Under the pieces are notes generated by a model. That model worked only from the letters and a program-made list of their open reading frames with translations. It did not search any database and was not told the origin of the DNA. Of a DNA stretch of 50,100 nucleotides, positions 17,282 through 31,082 are shown piece by piece. Origin of the DNA: Mycolicibacterium sp. (GTDB lineage: Bacteria > Actinomycetota > Actinomycetes > Mycobacteriales > Mycobacteriaceae); the NCBI RefSeq assembly GCF_016462545.1, contig NZ_JAEMTA010000035.1:1-50100 (forward strand). Reading direction: 5' to 3'. Within the stretch, counting starts at the first letter, position 1. Each line of letters begins with the position of its first letter. The position numbers and the translations under genes are program-made.

Positions 17282-18045
17282 CCGTGATCTCCGGGCATGC
17301 GACGCGGCCGCGTCTCTACATCTTTCCGCACACGGGCGGCTCGCCGGACTTCTACGTCCCCTTCGCCAGGGCCTTCACCGGCGGCACCAGCTGTGTAGCG
17401 GTGCAGTACCCGGGCAAGCGTGCCGGCAAGGATCTGTCGCAATACACCGGAATCCCCGAGCTGGCCGATCGACTCTGCACGATGCTCAAGCCCGCCGACG
17501 CCCCGCCGGGCGGGGTGGCGCTCTTCGGGCACAGCATGGGAGCGTTGCTGGCCTTCGAGGTGGCCCTGCGCTTCGAACAGGCGGGCAATCCCGTTGCGGC
17601 GCTGTTCGTGTCGGCCAGCGCGGCACCCGGTGCGGTCCGCCACGGCGTCGACTTGAAGGGCTCCGAGCTCGAGCTGCTGAGCATGGTCAGCGACGTCACC
17701 GGCGCCAACCCGGAGTTCTTGAAGAACGAACGGTTCGCCGCCACCATGCTGCCGACCCTGCGGGGCTTGAAGGCGATCGCGTCGTATGACCACCCACCCG
17801 AGGTGACGGTGTCGTGCCCCATCTTCGGGCTGATGGCCGACGACGACGATCTCGCCACCGCCGAACTGATGACCCCGTGGGCGCAGCGCACCACCTCGGA
17901 CTTCGAGCTGACCACCTTCGTGGGCGACCACTTCTACATCAACACGAATCTGCCGCGGCTCGCTCACTGGGTCGAGGAACGCGTGTCGGCCCGATGCTCG
18001 GTTGCCATGGCCGACGCCTCCGTCGTCCACACCGGTCCAGCGTGA
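17278..18045 (+). CDS. tesA: Type II thioesterase, TesA-like
   Basis: 255 residues from GTG 17278, which overlaps the FAAL stop. Alpha/beta-hydrolase: FPHTGGSPDFYVPFA near the start, nucleophile Ser86 in FGHSMGA, acidic region FGLMADDDD around 190, and catalytic His218 in VGDHFYIN. This is the TesA/RifR type that edits or releases acyl chains from PKS carrier proteins; in DIM synthesis TesA is needed with PpsE for release. Placement inside the operon, before both Pps-like synthases, supports the same role here. The symbol reflects family similarity, not proven orthology. Confidence 0.9.
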   Translation: MTVISGHATRPRLYIFPHTGGSPDFYVPFARAFTGGTSCVAVQYPGKRAGKDLSQYTGIPELADRLCTMLKPADAPPGGVALFGHSMGALLAFEVALRFEQAGNPVAALFVSASAAPGAVRHGVDLKGSELELLSMVSDVTGANPEFLKNERFAATMLPTLRGLKAIASYDHPPEVTVSCPIFGLMADDDDLATAELMTPWAQRTTSDFELTTFVGDHFYINTNLPRLAHWVEERVSARCSVAMADASVVHTGPA

Positions 18046-21000
18046 GCGAGAGTCAGGAAGCCGAGCTCCGTCACTGGTTGGTCGACTACCTCGTCACGAC
18101 CATCGGTTGCAGCCCCGACCAGATCGACCTCGACGCCCCCTTGAATGAACAGGGCGTGGGCTCGCGCGACGCGGTGGTCCTATCCGGTGAGTTGTCCGAG
18201 TTCCTGCACCGCCCCGTCTCGCCGGTGGACTTCTGGCAGAACCCGACGCTCAACAGCCTGGTCCACGCGCTGGTGAATCCGGTATCCGAGCCGGTGGGCG
18301 CCATGCCACGGGCCGGCGGCCGGTCCTCGGACGAACCGATCGCCGTCATCGGGCTGGGTTGTCGGCTGCCCGGCGACACCGACGACATCCGCGGACCGGA
18401 CGCACTGTGGGACTTCCTGGCCGCAGGCCGCTCCGCGGTGGGCACCGTGCCCGACGATCGGTGGCAGGCGTTCGACGACGGCTCCCCGGAAGCATCTGCG
18501 GCCTTGGCGACCACGACGCGGTGGGGCTCCTTCCTTCGCGACGTCGCCGGTTTCGACGCCGAGTTCTTCGGGATCGCCCCGCGGGAAGCCGACCGCATCG
18601 ATCCGCAGCAGCGACTGCTGCTCGAGGTCGCCGTCGAGGCGCTCGAACATGCCGGCGTCCCGGCGGAGACCCTGCGGCGCAGCCTCACTGGCGTGTTCGT
18701 CGGCGCGTGCGTGAGCGAGTACGGCTTCCTGGCTGCGCGGGACCTCGGTCGGATCGACGCCTGGACCGGCACCGGCGGCGCGTTGAGCATCATCGCCAAC
18801 CGGCTGTCCTACTTCCTGGACCTGCGGGGACCGTCGCTCACCGTGGACACCGCCTGCTCGTCGTCGCTGGTCGCGGTGCACCTGGCGTGTCAGAGCCTGC
18901 GGGCCGGGCAATCCGAGGTGGCCATCGCCGCCGGGGTCAACCTGGTGCTCTCGCCCGCGGTGACGCGCAGCTTCGATGCGGCCGAGGCAATGTCCCCGAC
19001 CGGTGCCTGCCACGCCTTCGACGCCGCCGCCGACGGATTCGTCCGTGGTGAAGGCTGCGGTGTCGCAGTGCTCAAACGGCTCTCGGACGCCCGGCGCGAC
19101 GGGGATCGGGTGCTCGCGGTCGTGCGTGGTTCCGCGGTCAATCAGGACGGCCGGTCCAACGGGCTGATGGCACCCAATCCGGCCGCTCAGGCCGCGGTCT
19201 TGCGGGCCGCGTGCGCCGACGCAGGTGTCGCCCCGTCGGAAATCGACTACGTCGAGGCGCACGGCACCGGAACGCTGCTCGGCGATCCCATCGAGGCCCG
19301 AGCCCTCGGGGCGGTGTACGGGCGTGGCAGGCAAGCCGATTCGCCGCTGCTGGCCGGCGCCATCAAGACGAACCTCGGTCACCTGGAGGCGGCCGCGGGC
19401 ATCGTCGGGCTGATCAAGACGACGATGGCCATGCAACGCGGCACGATCCCCGCGAACCTCCACTTCGCGAACCCCAACCCGCACATTCCCTTCGACGAGC
19501 TCCGGCTGAAGGTGGTCGCCGAACCGACCAGGTGGCCGTCGACCGACCGTCGGCGGCTGGCCGGCGTGTCGTCGTTCGGCTTCGGCGGCACCAACGCGCA
19601 CGTGATCCTGGAGCAGGGCTTCGAGGCGCGGGCGGAGGAGTCCACGGCGGCTCCCGCGGTGACCACTCTGGTGGTCACCGGCAAGAACCAGGAGCGGATG
19701 GCCGCGACGGCCACCACGCTGGCCGATTGGATGACCGGCGCCGGCGCCCTGGTGCCGATGCCCGACGTCGCACACACGCTCGACCATCACCGCAGCAGGC
19801 ACGCGACGTTCGCCACCGTCTGCGCGGCCGACCGTGCCGGGGCCATCGCCGGATTGCGGGCGATCGCGGCCGGGGAGCCCGCCACCGGCGTGGTCCACCC
19901 GCACCAGGGAACCTGCGGCGCCGGAACGGTATTCGTCTACTCCGGTCAGGGATCGCAGTGGGCGGGCATGGGACGTCGACTGCTCGCCGACGAACCGGCA
20001 TTCGCCGACGCGGTCGCGGCGCTGGAGCCGGATTTCGTCGAGCAGGTGGGATTCTCGCTGCGGGACGTGCTGGCGGATGCCGAGGCGCTCACCGGGATCG
20101 AGCGGATTCAGCCGACGGTGGTCGGTATCCAGCTGGCGTTGACCGCGCTGTGGCGCTCCTACGGGGTCGAGCCGGACGCGGTCATCGGGCACTCCATGGG
20201 TGAGGTGACCGCCGCGGTGGTGGCCGGTGCCCTGACCCCGGCGCAGGGTCTGCACGTGATCGCCACCCGGTCCCGCTTGATGGCCGACCGCGCCGACAAG
20301 GGGGCGATGGCCCTGCTGGAGCTCGACGCGCATGCCGTCGAGCAGTTGATCGCCGACCATCCCGACGTGACGGTGGCGGTCCATGCGTCGCCGACGCAGA
20401 CTGCCGTCGCCGGGCCGATCGAGGCCGTCGAGGCCGTCGTGGCCAGGGCCACCGGGCAGAACGCGTTCGCCAGGCGGGTGGACGTCGAGGTCGCGTCGCA
20501 CCACGCGATGATGGATCCCCTCCTCCCCGAGCTGCGGGAGGCGCTGGCGGGTCTGACGCCGCGAACGCCGCTGATACCGGTCTTCAGTACCGTCGAGAGT
20601 GTGGACGGCACAACGCGTTTCGATGCCGACCACTGGGTGGCCAATCTGCGCCAGCCGGTCAGGTTCAGCCAGGCCGTCGCCTCCGCGGGCGACACTCACT
20701 GCACCTTCATCGAGGTCAGCCCGCACCCGTTGCTCACCAAGGCGATGGCGGACACGCTCGGCAACGCCCATCACCACACTCTCGGCACGTTGCAGCGCGA
20801 CGCGCACGACACCGTCGAGTTCCACACCAACCTCAACGCCACCCACACCGTCCGGCCACCGCAGGCCGACCACCGGCCCGAACCGCACCCCATCATCCCG
20901 ATGGCGCCGTGGCGACACACCCGGCACTGGCTCGACACCGGACCCATCCCAGCCGCCCGGCCAACCACCGGCTACGCCAGCCCCATCCCCGCGGAGTGGC

Positions 21001-22715
21001 TGTACGAGCCGACCTGGCCCGTCCAGGCACTGCCCTCCGTCGACGGCGCGAGGCTGGGCACGTGGCTGGTCCTCGGGGACCCCGATCTGGGTGCCGAACT
21101 CGGTCGCGGCGTGCTGGGCGAGGTGGACAACGTGCTCTTCGCTCCCGCCCCCGGTTCCGCGATCGACGTCCCGTCTGCCTACGCCTTGTTCACCGAGGCC
21201 AGAATGCTGGTGGAAGAACTGCTGTCGCTCCCGTCGCCGCCGCGGCTGCACTTCCTCACGCGCAATGCCCAGCCGGTGGCCGACGGCGAGCGCGCCAACG
21301 CGGTGCAGGCCGTCCTGTGGGGTCTGGGCCGCACGCTCGCGCTCGAACATCCCGAGATCTGGGGCGGCATGGTCGATGTCGACGACTCCGTACCCGCGGT
21401 CCTGGCCGCACGGTACGTGCTGGCCGAGGTCCAGCAGGGCGCGCCGGAGGACCAGGTCGTCTATCGGGCCGGTGCCCGGCACGTCCCACGTCTACGACGA
21501 CTGACGCCCCCGCGGGTGACGAGCGGTGAGCTTGACCAGAGCACCAGCCACCTGGTGATCGGCGCCACCGGCCGCATCGGTCCGTACCTGATCCAGCAGC
21601 TCGCCGACATGGGCGCCGGCACCATCGTCGCGGTGTCGCGGAACCCCGACGGGCGGCTCGACGACGTCGGCCGGCGTCTCGCCGCGACGGGGACGACCCT
21701 GGTGGTGGTGGCCGCCGATGCCGCAGACCCGGTCGCGATGGCCGCGCTGTTCGACCGCTTCGGCGCCGACCTGCCCGAACTCGGCGGTGTCTACCTGGCG
21801 GCCTTCGGTGGTGGACCGGTCGCGCTGTCCGCCATGACCGACGACGACGTCACGGCGATGTTCCGTCCGAAGCTGGATGCGCTCGGCGTGCTGCACACCC
21901 TGTCGCTGCGCACCGCGGTCCGCCACTTCGTGATGTTCTCGTCGGTCTCCGGATTGCTGGGCTCGCGCTGGTTGGCCCACTACACGGCGACCAGCGCCTT
22001 CCTCGACACCTTCGCTTACGCTCGGCGCACGATGGGCCTACCGGCCACCGTGGTGAACTGGGGGTTGTGGAAGTCGTTGAGCGACAACCAGTCCGACGCG
22101 AATCAGGTGATGTCGGATTCGGGTCTGGTGGCCATGCCCGACGAGGTGGCCATCCGTGCCCTGTCGCTGGTGCTGGCCCCCGATGCTCCCGTGCGGTCCA
22201 CCGTGGTCGACGCGGACTGGCAGCTGTTGGCAGCGGCGTATCGCACCCGCGGAGCGCTGCGGATCGTCGAGGACCTACTGGCCGACGCGGACGCGACCGC
22301 CCCGGCCATGCCGGAGAGCGCATTCGCCAAGACGCTGCGCGAATGTGCGCCCGAGCGGCGTCGCGAGCTGCTGGCCGATCACATCGGCAGGTCGGCGTCG
22401 GAGGCCATGGGTTTGACGGACACGCAGACCCTCGACCAGGGCGCGGGGTTCTTCCAACTCGGCATGGATTCGCTGATGAGCGTCTCCCTGCAGCGCAGCC
22501 TCGGCGCCAGCCTTGGCGTGACACTGCCGGCGGCGCTGATCTACGAGCACCCGACCATCGCGCGTCTCACCGACGCCCTCTGGCTGCGGATGGGTTACGG
22601 GTCGACGACCGACACCGAGGCCACGGCCCGCTCGGCCCTGGGTGCTCGGGCCCAGCAGCGCGCCAGGGCCCGCCAGCAAGCTCAGGCGGGTCGACGACGA
22701 GGACATGGAGTCTAG
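18042..22715 (+). CDS. Type I modular PKS: ACP-KS-AT-KR-ACP (PpsA/PpsB-like loading and first extension module)
   Basis: 1557 residues from GTG 18042, overlapping the TesA stop (GTGA). Domains: N-terminal ACP (1-90, Ser41 in GVGSRDAVVLSG, the PpsA-type loading ACP), KS (about 98-525, Cys272 in DTACSSS, then EAHGTGTL and NLGHLEAAAG), AT (about 630-925, Ser718 in GHSMGE, specificity region VASHHAMMD), KR (about 1030-1360, cofactor loop IGATGRIG at 1173, Tyr1314 in HYTATSAFLD), ACP (about 1425-1510, Ser1477 in LGMDSLMS). No DH or ER, so the step leaves a beta-hydroxyl. Front end resembles PpsA, while size and KR-ACP resemble PpsB. The last ~25 residues are Arg/Gln-rich. Two bases separate it from the next PKS. 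Confidence 0.94.
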   Translation: MSESQEAELRHWLVDYLVTTIGCSPDQIDLDAPLNEQGVGSRDAVVLSGELSEFLHRPVSPVDFWQNPTLNSLVHALVNPVSEPVGAMPRAGGRSSDEPIAVIGLGCRLPGDTDDIRGPDALWDFLAAGRSAVGTVPDDRWQAFDDGSPEASAALATTTRWGSFLRDVAGFDAEFFGIAPREADRIDPQQRLLLEVAVEALEHAGVPAETLRRSLTGVFVGACVSEYGFLAARDLGRIDAWTGTGGALSIIANRLSYFLDLRGPSLTVDTACSSSLVAVHLACQSLRAGQSEVAIAAGVNLVLSPAVTRSFDAAEAMSPTGACHAFDAAADGFVRGEGCGVAVLKRLSDARRDGDRVLAVVRGSAVNQDGRSNGLMAPNPAAQAAVLRAACADAGVAPSEIDYVEAHGTGTLLGDPIEARALGAVYGRGRQADSPLLAGAIKTNLGHLEAAAGIVGLIKTTMAMQRGTIPANLHFANPNPHIPFDELRLKVVAEPTRWPSTDRRRLAGVSSFGFGGTNAHVILEQGFEARAEESTAAPAVTTLVVTGKNQERMAATATTLADWMTGAGALVPMPDVAHTLDHHRSRHATFATVCAADRAGAIAGLRAIAAGEPATGVVHPHQGTCGAGTVFVYSGQGSQWAGMGRRLLADEPAFADAVAALEPDFVEQVGFSLRDVLADAEALTGIERIQPTVVGIQLALTALWRSYGVEPDAVIGHSMGEVTAAVVAGALTPAQGLHVIATRSRLMADRADKGAMALLELDAHAVEQLIADHPDVTVAVHASPTQTAVAGPIEAVEAVVARATGQNAFARRVDVEVASHHAMMDPLLPELREALAGLTPRTPLIPVFSTVESVDGTTRFDADHWVANLRQPVRFSQAVASAGDTHCTFIEVSPHPLLTKAMADTLGNAHHHTLGTLQRDAHDTVEFHTNLNATHTVRPPQADHRPEPHPIIPMAPWRHTRHWLDTGPIPAARPTTGYASPIPAEWLYEPTWPVQALPSVDGARLGTWLVLGDPDLGAELGRGVLGEVDNVLFAPAPGSAIDVPSAYALFTEARMLVEELLSLPSPPRLHFLTRNAQPVADGERANAVQAVLWGLGRTLALEHPEIWGGMVDVDDSVPAVLAARYVLAEVQQGAPEDQVVYRAGARHVPRLRRLTPPRVTSGELDQSTSHLVIGATGRIGPYLIQQLADMGAGTIVAVSRNPDGRLDDVGRRLAATGTTLVVVAADAADPVAMAALFDRFGADLPELGGVYLAAFGGGPVALSAMTDDDVTAMFRPKLDALGVLHTLSLRTAVRHFVMFSSVSGLLGSRWLAHYTATSAFLDTFAYARRTMGLPATVVNWGLWKSLSDNQSDANQVMSDSGLVAMPDEVAIRALSLVLAPDAPVRSTVVDADWQLLAAAYRTRGALRIVEDLLADADATAPAMPESAFAKTLRECAPERRRELLADHIGRSASEAMGLTDTQTLDQGAGFFQLGMDSLMSVSLQRSLGASLGVTLPAALIYEHPTIARLTDALWLRMGYGSTTDTEATARSALGARAQQRARARQQAQAGRRRGHGV

Positions 22716-22717
22716 TG

Positions 22718-27163
<4,446 letters not shown>

Positions 27164-27174
27164 ATAGGGCAGCG

Positions 27175-28182
27175 ATGGCGCATTCCGGCGGAAGTGCTCA
27201 GAAGGGCGTCCGGGTCGAGGGCCTCGGCAAGTCGTTCGGGTCGGTGGACGCGTTGCGCGACATCACCTTCGACGTGGGCTGCGGTGAGGTCGTGGCGCTG
27301 CTCGGGCCCAATGGCGCGGGCAAGACGACCACGGTGGAGATCCTGTCGACGTTGACCACCCCGGATCGCGGCCGGGCCACGGTGGCCGGACACGACGTGG
27401 TCGCCGACCCGGCGTCGGTCCGGCGGTCCATCATGCTGACCGGTCAGCACGTCGCGCTCGACGACATGCTGAGCGGATCCGAGAACCTGGTGATGTTCGG
27501 ACGGTTGCAGGGGTTGGACAAGGCCGCGGCCAAGGCGAGGGCCGCCGACCTGTTGCGCCAGTTCGATCTGGAGGACGCCGCGGGCCGACGGGTCAGCACC
27601 TACTCCGGTGGCATGCGCCGGCGCGTCGACATCGCCTGCGGGCTGGTGGTCCGCCCCGAGGTGGTGTTCCTCGACGAGCCGACCACCGGACTGGATCCGC
27701 GCAGCCGTCAGGCCATCTGGGAGCTGGTCACCACGTTCAAGGAGGCGGGCATCGCGACACTGCTCACCACCCAGTATCTCGAGGAGGCGGATGCCCTGAG
27801 CGACCGGATCATCGTGATCGACCACGGCACCATCGTCGCCCAGGGCACCGCCGACGAACTCAAGGAGCGCACCGGCGGAACCTTCTGCGAGATCGTGCCG
27901 CGCAACCCGGCCGACCTGCACGTCCTGGTCGAGGCGCTGGGGCCGCTGGTGCCCGCCGCCAGCCTGGCCGCGATCGGCCCCGAGTCCGACCGGGTCAGCC
28001 TGCCTGCGGCCGACGGGCCCGCCGTGCTGAGTGCCGCCCTGCTGCGGATCAACTCGGCACACGTCCAACTGGCCGACATCGTGCTGCGCAGGCCGTCGCT
28101 GGACGATGTCTTCCTGGCGCTGACCGGAGATTCGTCCGGCGCCCACGCACGGGAACGCGTCGTCGACCAGGTGTCGTCGTGA
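27175..28182 (+). CDS. drrA: Daunorubicin-type ABC transporter ATP-binding protein, DrrA-like
   Basis: 335 residues. Walker A GPNGAGKTT (44-52), Q-loop region after it, ABC signature YSGGMRRRVDIA (about 142-153), Walker B VVFLDEPTTGLDP, and TTQYLEEAD where the switch position is Gln, as in the DrrA subgroup. A C-terminal ~90-residue extension follows the nucleotide-binding domain, also typical of DrrA. It starts 11 bases after the PpsE-like gene and overlaps drrB by four. With DrrB and DrrC it forms the exporter needed to deliver DIM to the cell surface in M. tuberculosis. Confidence 0.94.
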   Translation: MAHSGGSAQKGVRVEGLGKSFGSVDALRDITFDVGCGEVVALLGPNGAGKTTTVEILSTLTTPDRGRATVAGHDVVADPASVRRSIMLTGQHVALDDMLSGSENLVMFGRLQGLDKAAAKARAADLLRQFDLEDAAGRRVSTYSGGMRRRVDIACGLVVRPEVVFLDEPTTGLDPRSRQAIWELVTTFKEAGIATLLTTQYLEEADALSDRIIVIDHGTIVAQGTADELKERTGGTFCEIVPRNPADLHVLVEALGPLVPAASLAAIGPESDRVSLPAADGPAVLSAALLRINSAHVQLADIVLRRPSLDDVFLALTGDSSGAHARERVVDQVSS

Positions 28183-28988
28183 CCGCGTCGATCGCTAGCC
28201 GCCCGGCGCCCTCCGGGACGCAGCAGTGGTGGGTGCTCACCACCCGTCTGATCGCACCCACCTTGCGCAACGGCGAGGTGGCCGTGGGAGTGGTCGTCTC
28301 GGTCGCGGCGACCGCGAGCCTCTACATCCCGCTGAATCGGTTGATGGACGGGCCCGACTTGGGTATGAGCAGCTACGCCCAGTACCTGGTCCCGCTGATC
28401 GTGTTGCAGGCCATCGCCTTTGCGTCGATCTCCACTGCCTTCCGGGCCGCAACCGACGCGGTGAAGGGGATCAACCGCCGCTTTCAGTCGTTGCCGATCG
28501 CCTCGCTGACGCCACTGGGCGCCCGCATCGCAGCGAGCGTGTACAGATGTGCAATCGGTCTGGCCGTCGCGCTGGCGTGTGGATACGCCATCGGCTTCAG
28601 GTTTCACCGTGGGCCTGCCGACATTGCGATGTTCTGTCTGCTGGTGATGCTCACCGGTCTGGCGTTGGCGTTCCTGGCAGACACCATCGGTGCCAACTCG
28701 CGGAACCCCACCGCGACCGCACAGTGGTTGTTGTTGCCGCAGTTGATCTTCGGGTTTCTTTCGGTGGGAATCCAACCGCTGCACCGCTTTCCCGGATGGA
28801 TCCAGCCGATCGTCGACAACCAGCCCATCTCCCGAATCGTCTATGCGATGCAGGCGCTCGCAGGAGATTCCGCGCCCGGAGTGCCGCCGGTCAGTTGGTC
28901 CGTGATGGGCCCGGCGCTGGCCTGGGTGCTCGGCATGATCGCGATCACCCTGCCGTGGGCGATCACCGTGTACCGGCGGAGAAGCTGA
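28179..28988 (+). CDS. drrB: ABC transporter permease, DrrB-like
   Basis: 269 residues from GTG 28179 (GTGA overlap with drrA). ABC-2 type permease with six hydrophobic segments between about 30 and 265. Recognisable DrrB blocks are AFRAATDAVKGINRRFQSLPIASLTPLGAR (about 88-117), GYAIGFRFHRG and PLHRFPGWIQPIVDNQPISRIV. The stop TGA shares its A with the ATG of drrC. Forms the membrane channel with DrrC. Confidence 0.93.
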   Translation: MTASIASRPAPSGTQQWWVLTTRLIAPTLRNGEVAVGVVVSVAATASLYIPLNRLMDGPDLGMSSYAQYLVPLIVLQAIAFASISTAFRAATDAVKGINRRFQSLPIASLTPLGARIAASVYRCAIGLAVALACGYAIGFRFHRGPADIAMFCLLVMLTGLALAFLADTIGANSRNPTATAQWLLLPQLIFGFLSVGIQPLHRFPGWIQPIVDNQPISRIVYAMQALAGDSAPGVPPVSWSVMGPALAWVLGMIAITLPWAITVYRRRS

Positions 28989-29797
28989 TGGTGATACTCG
29001 CAGGCCCGGCCGTCGACTCGGCGGCCCGTTCGGACAGTCTGGGCAAGCAGACGCTGGTGCTCACCAAGCGACTGCTCATCCGGTCGGGTCGCAACCCGAT
29101 GACGCTGGTGCATGCGTTGCTGTTGCCCGTGGCGTTCCTCCTCACTCTCAAAGTGGTCTTCGGTGACTCGATCACCGCGATCACGGGCGAGGACGCCCTC
29201 TACCGGAGTGTGCCGCTGGTGGCTCTGGTGGCGACGATGTCGGGGTCGACGACCGGCGTGGTCGGCATCAACGCCGAGCGCCTCGACGGGTTCCTCTCCC
29301 GGATGTGGGCACTGCCCGTACATCGCGCCGCCGGACTGCTGGCGCGCCTCGCCGCCGAGACCATCCGCCTGCTCGCCACGACGCTGGTCATCCTCGGTGC
29401 CGGAATGATCTTCGGGTTCCGTTTCCACACCGGGGTGGCTGCGGCGGTGCTGTGGGTGGCGATCCCGGTGCTCTTCGGCATCGCCTTCGCCGCGCTGGCC
29501 AACACGATCGCGCTGTACTGGCGCAAAGCCGTTCTGGTGGAGGCGATGCAACCGGTGATCATCCTGGGCGCGACCTTCTGTACGGGTTTCGTGCCGCTGG
29601 AGCGCTACCCGGACTGGGTCCAGCCTGCGGTCCAGCATCAGCCGATGTCACCCGCCGTCGACGCCATGCGCGGGCTGTCGGTGGGCGGGCCGGTGTGGTC
29701 GCCGATGGTCCACCTCCTGGCATGGTGCGCCGCGATCATCGCCGTGTGCCTGTGGCCGCTCGTCGTGGGCTACCGCAGGGCGAGCACCAGCCGATGA
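28988..29797 (+). CDS. drrC: ABC transporter permease, DrrC-like
   Basis: 269 residues from ATG 28988 in a TGATG overlap with drrB; an upstream in-frame extension lies wholly inside drrB and is rejected. ABC-2 permease with about six helices. Seen: TLVLTKRLLIRSGRNPMTL before the first helix, GINAERLDGFLSRMWALPVHRAAG in the coupling region, FGFRFHTG, and FVPLERYPDWVQPAVQHQPMSP, parallel to the same loop in DrrB. Third subunit of the exporter. The following acyltransferase gene starts after 25 bases. Confidence 0.93.
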   Translation: MVILAGPAVDSAARSDSLGKQTLVLTKRLLIRSGRNPMTLVHALLLPVAFLLTLKVVFGDSITAITGEDALYRSVPLVALVATMSGSTTGVVGINAERLDGFLSRMWALPVHRAAGLLARLAAETIRLLATTLVILGAGMIFGFRFHTGVAAAVLWVAIPVLFGIAFAALANTIALYWRKAVLVEAMQPVIILGATFCTGFVPLERYPDWVQPAVQHQPMSPAVDAMRGLSVGGPVWSPMVHLLAWCAAIIAVCLWPLVVGYRRASTSR

Positions 29798-29822
29798 CCC
29801 CCAAGAGAAGGAAGGGTGCCCG

Positions 29823-31073
29823 GTGTTTGGCTCGACGCCGATCCGCCATCTGACGCCGAGCGAGGAGTTCTACGCGCAGGCGGAGAACTTCATCGGCATG
29901 ACCCTGACCCTGCACGGTCCGGTCGACGCAGGCGCGATGAGGCAGGCCTTCGACGCGCTGTTGCAGGCACACCCCGCGCATGCCGGCCACCTCGACCGTC
30001 CGGGCGCCGACGGCAGACACCAGATCATGGTCGACGACGTCGAGCCCGAGGGGATGTGGCTCGAGAAGATCGACGAGACGCCGTCGCAGCGGCTGCCGGA
30101 CCAGTTGGAGGCGCTGCTCAATCTGCGGCTGCGACTCGGCACGGAGCGGTCGGAGCTCACCCTCTACACCCACCATGCGCTGGCTGACGCGCACCACCAG
30201 TTCGCCCTGCTGGAGAAGTTGTTCGGCTGGTACACCGACGTGGTCACCGGGGTCGGTGTCGGGCCGATCGCCACCGAACCCATCCCGGAGTCGCTGGAGA
30301 CCGTGCTCGCCGAACGCGGCATCGACAAACTCCAGCGCTTCGGGCTGGAGCGCTACCTGCCCGCGATGTTCGCCTACGAACTGCCACCCTCGCATCGCAA
30401 CGCCGGAGGCGTTGGCACCCGGTCGGCCCGCGTACCGTCGGCTACGTGCCGGCTGACCCGTCGGGAGAGCCAGGACCTGATCGCCGTCTGTGCCAACCAT
30501 CGGGTCAGTCTCAACGCCATGGTCGCTGCGGCAATCCTGTTGGCGGAGTGGAATATCCGCGATACCCCCCATCTTCCGGTCCCCTACATGTACCCCGTCG
30601 ATCTGCGCTTCTTCCTCACCCCGCCGGTCGGTGCCACCCAGGCGACCAACCCGGTCGGGATGGCGATGTACCTGGCCGAGATCAACTCGAAGACCGACGT
30701 ACTCGACCTGGCCCGAGACATCGTCGAGGCGTTTCGCGCCGATCTGGCCGACGGGGTGATCCAACAGTCGTTCCTGCACTTCGGTTCGCAATACCAGGGC
30801 AATCCGCCGGGGTTGCCCGACGTCGTGATGACCACCGATGGCGGCGAGCTGCCGCCGCTGCGCACACCACCTGAGCTGACGGTGGAGCAGTACGACGTCG
30901 AGGTGCTCTTCGCGTCGACGTCGGCTGGTGTCGACATGTACACCGCTGCAACGTATGACGGGCGGCTGGTGATCGGCTATCACAGCCATGGGCCGGCGCC
31001 CGATCGATACGTCAGCGAGATCCACGACCTGTTGGCAGGCGTGCCGTCCCGCTACGGCTGGATCACCGAGTAG
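29823..31073 (+). CDS. papA5: Polyketide-associated acyltransferase, PapA5-like
   Basis: 416 residues from GTG 29823, preceded by AGAAGGAAGG. Condensation-superfamily acyltransferase; in the DIM pathway PapA5 moves mycocerosyl groups from the Mas carrier domain onto the hydroxyls of phthiocerol. Active-site motif HHALADA (His117, His118, Asp122; the usual Gly is Ala123). Close PapA5 features across the whole length: IRHL near the N-terminus, NAMVAAAILLAEWNIRDTPH, PYMYPVDLRFFLTPP, GVIQQSFLHFG and C-terminal VPSRYGWITE. Last gene of the plus-strand operon. It predicts esterification of the hydroxyl made by the first PKS. Confidence 0.92.
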   Translation: MFGSTPIRHLTPSEEFYAQAENFIGMTLTLHGPVDAGAMRQAFDALLQAHPAHAGHLDRPGADGRHQIMVDDVEPEGMWLEKIDETPSQRLPDQLEALLNLRLRLGTERSELTLYTHHALADAHHQFALLEKLFGWYTDVVTGVGVGPIATEPIPESLETVLAERGIDKLQRFGLERYLPAMFAYELPPSHRNAGGVGTRSARVPSATCRLTRRESQDLIAVCANHRVSLNAMVAAAILLAEWNIRDTPHLPVPYMYPVDLRFFLTPPVGATQATNPVGMAMYLAEINSKTDVLDLARDIVEAFRADLADGVIQQSFLHFGSQYQGNPPGLPDVVMTTDGGELPPLRTPPELTVEQYDVEVLFASTSAGVDMYTAATYDGRLVIGYHSHGPAPDRYVSEIHDLLAGVPSRYGWITE

Positions 31074-31082
31074 ATGAGCCGC

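Noticed and set aside
18180..21482. Minus-strand open frame of 1100 codons inside the first PKS
   Set aside because: Antisense shadow of the PKS; its residue composition (Gly, Arg, His, Val) is that of a complement frame and the sense strand has complete PKS domains.
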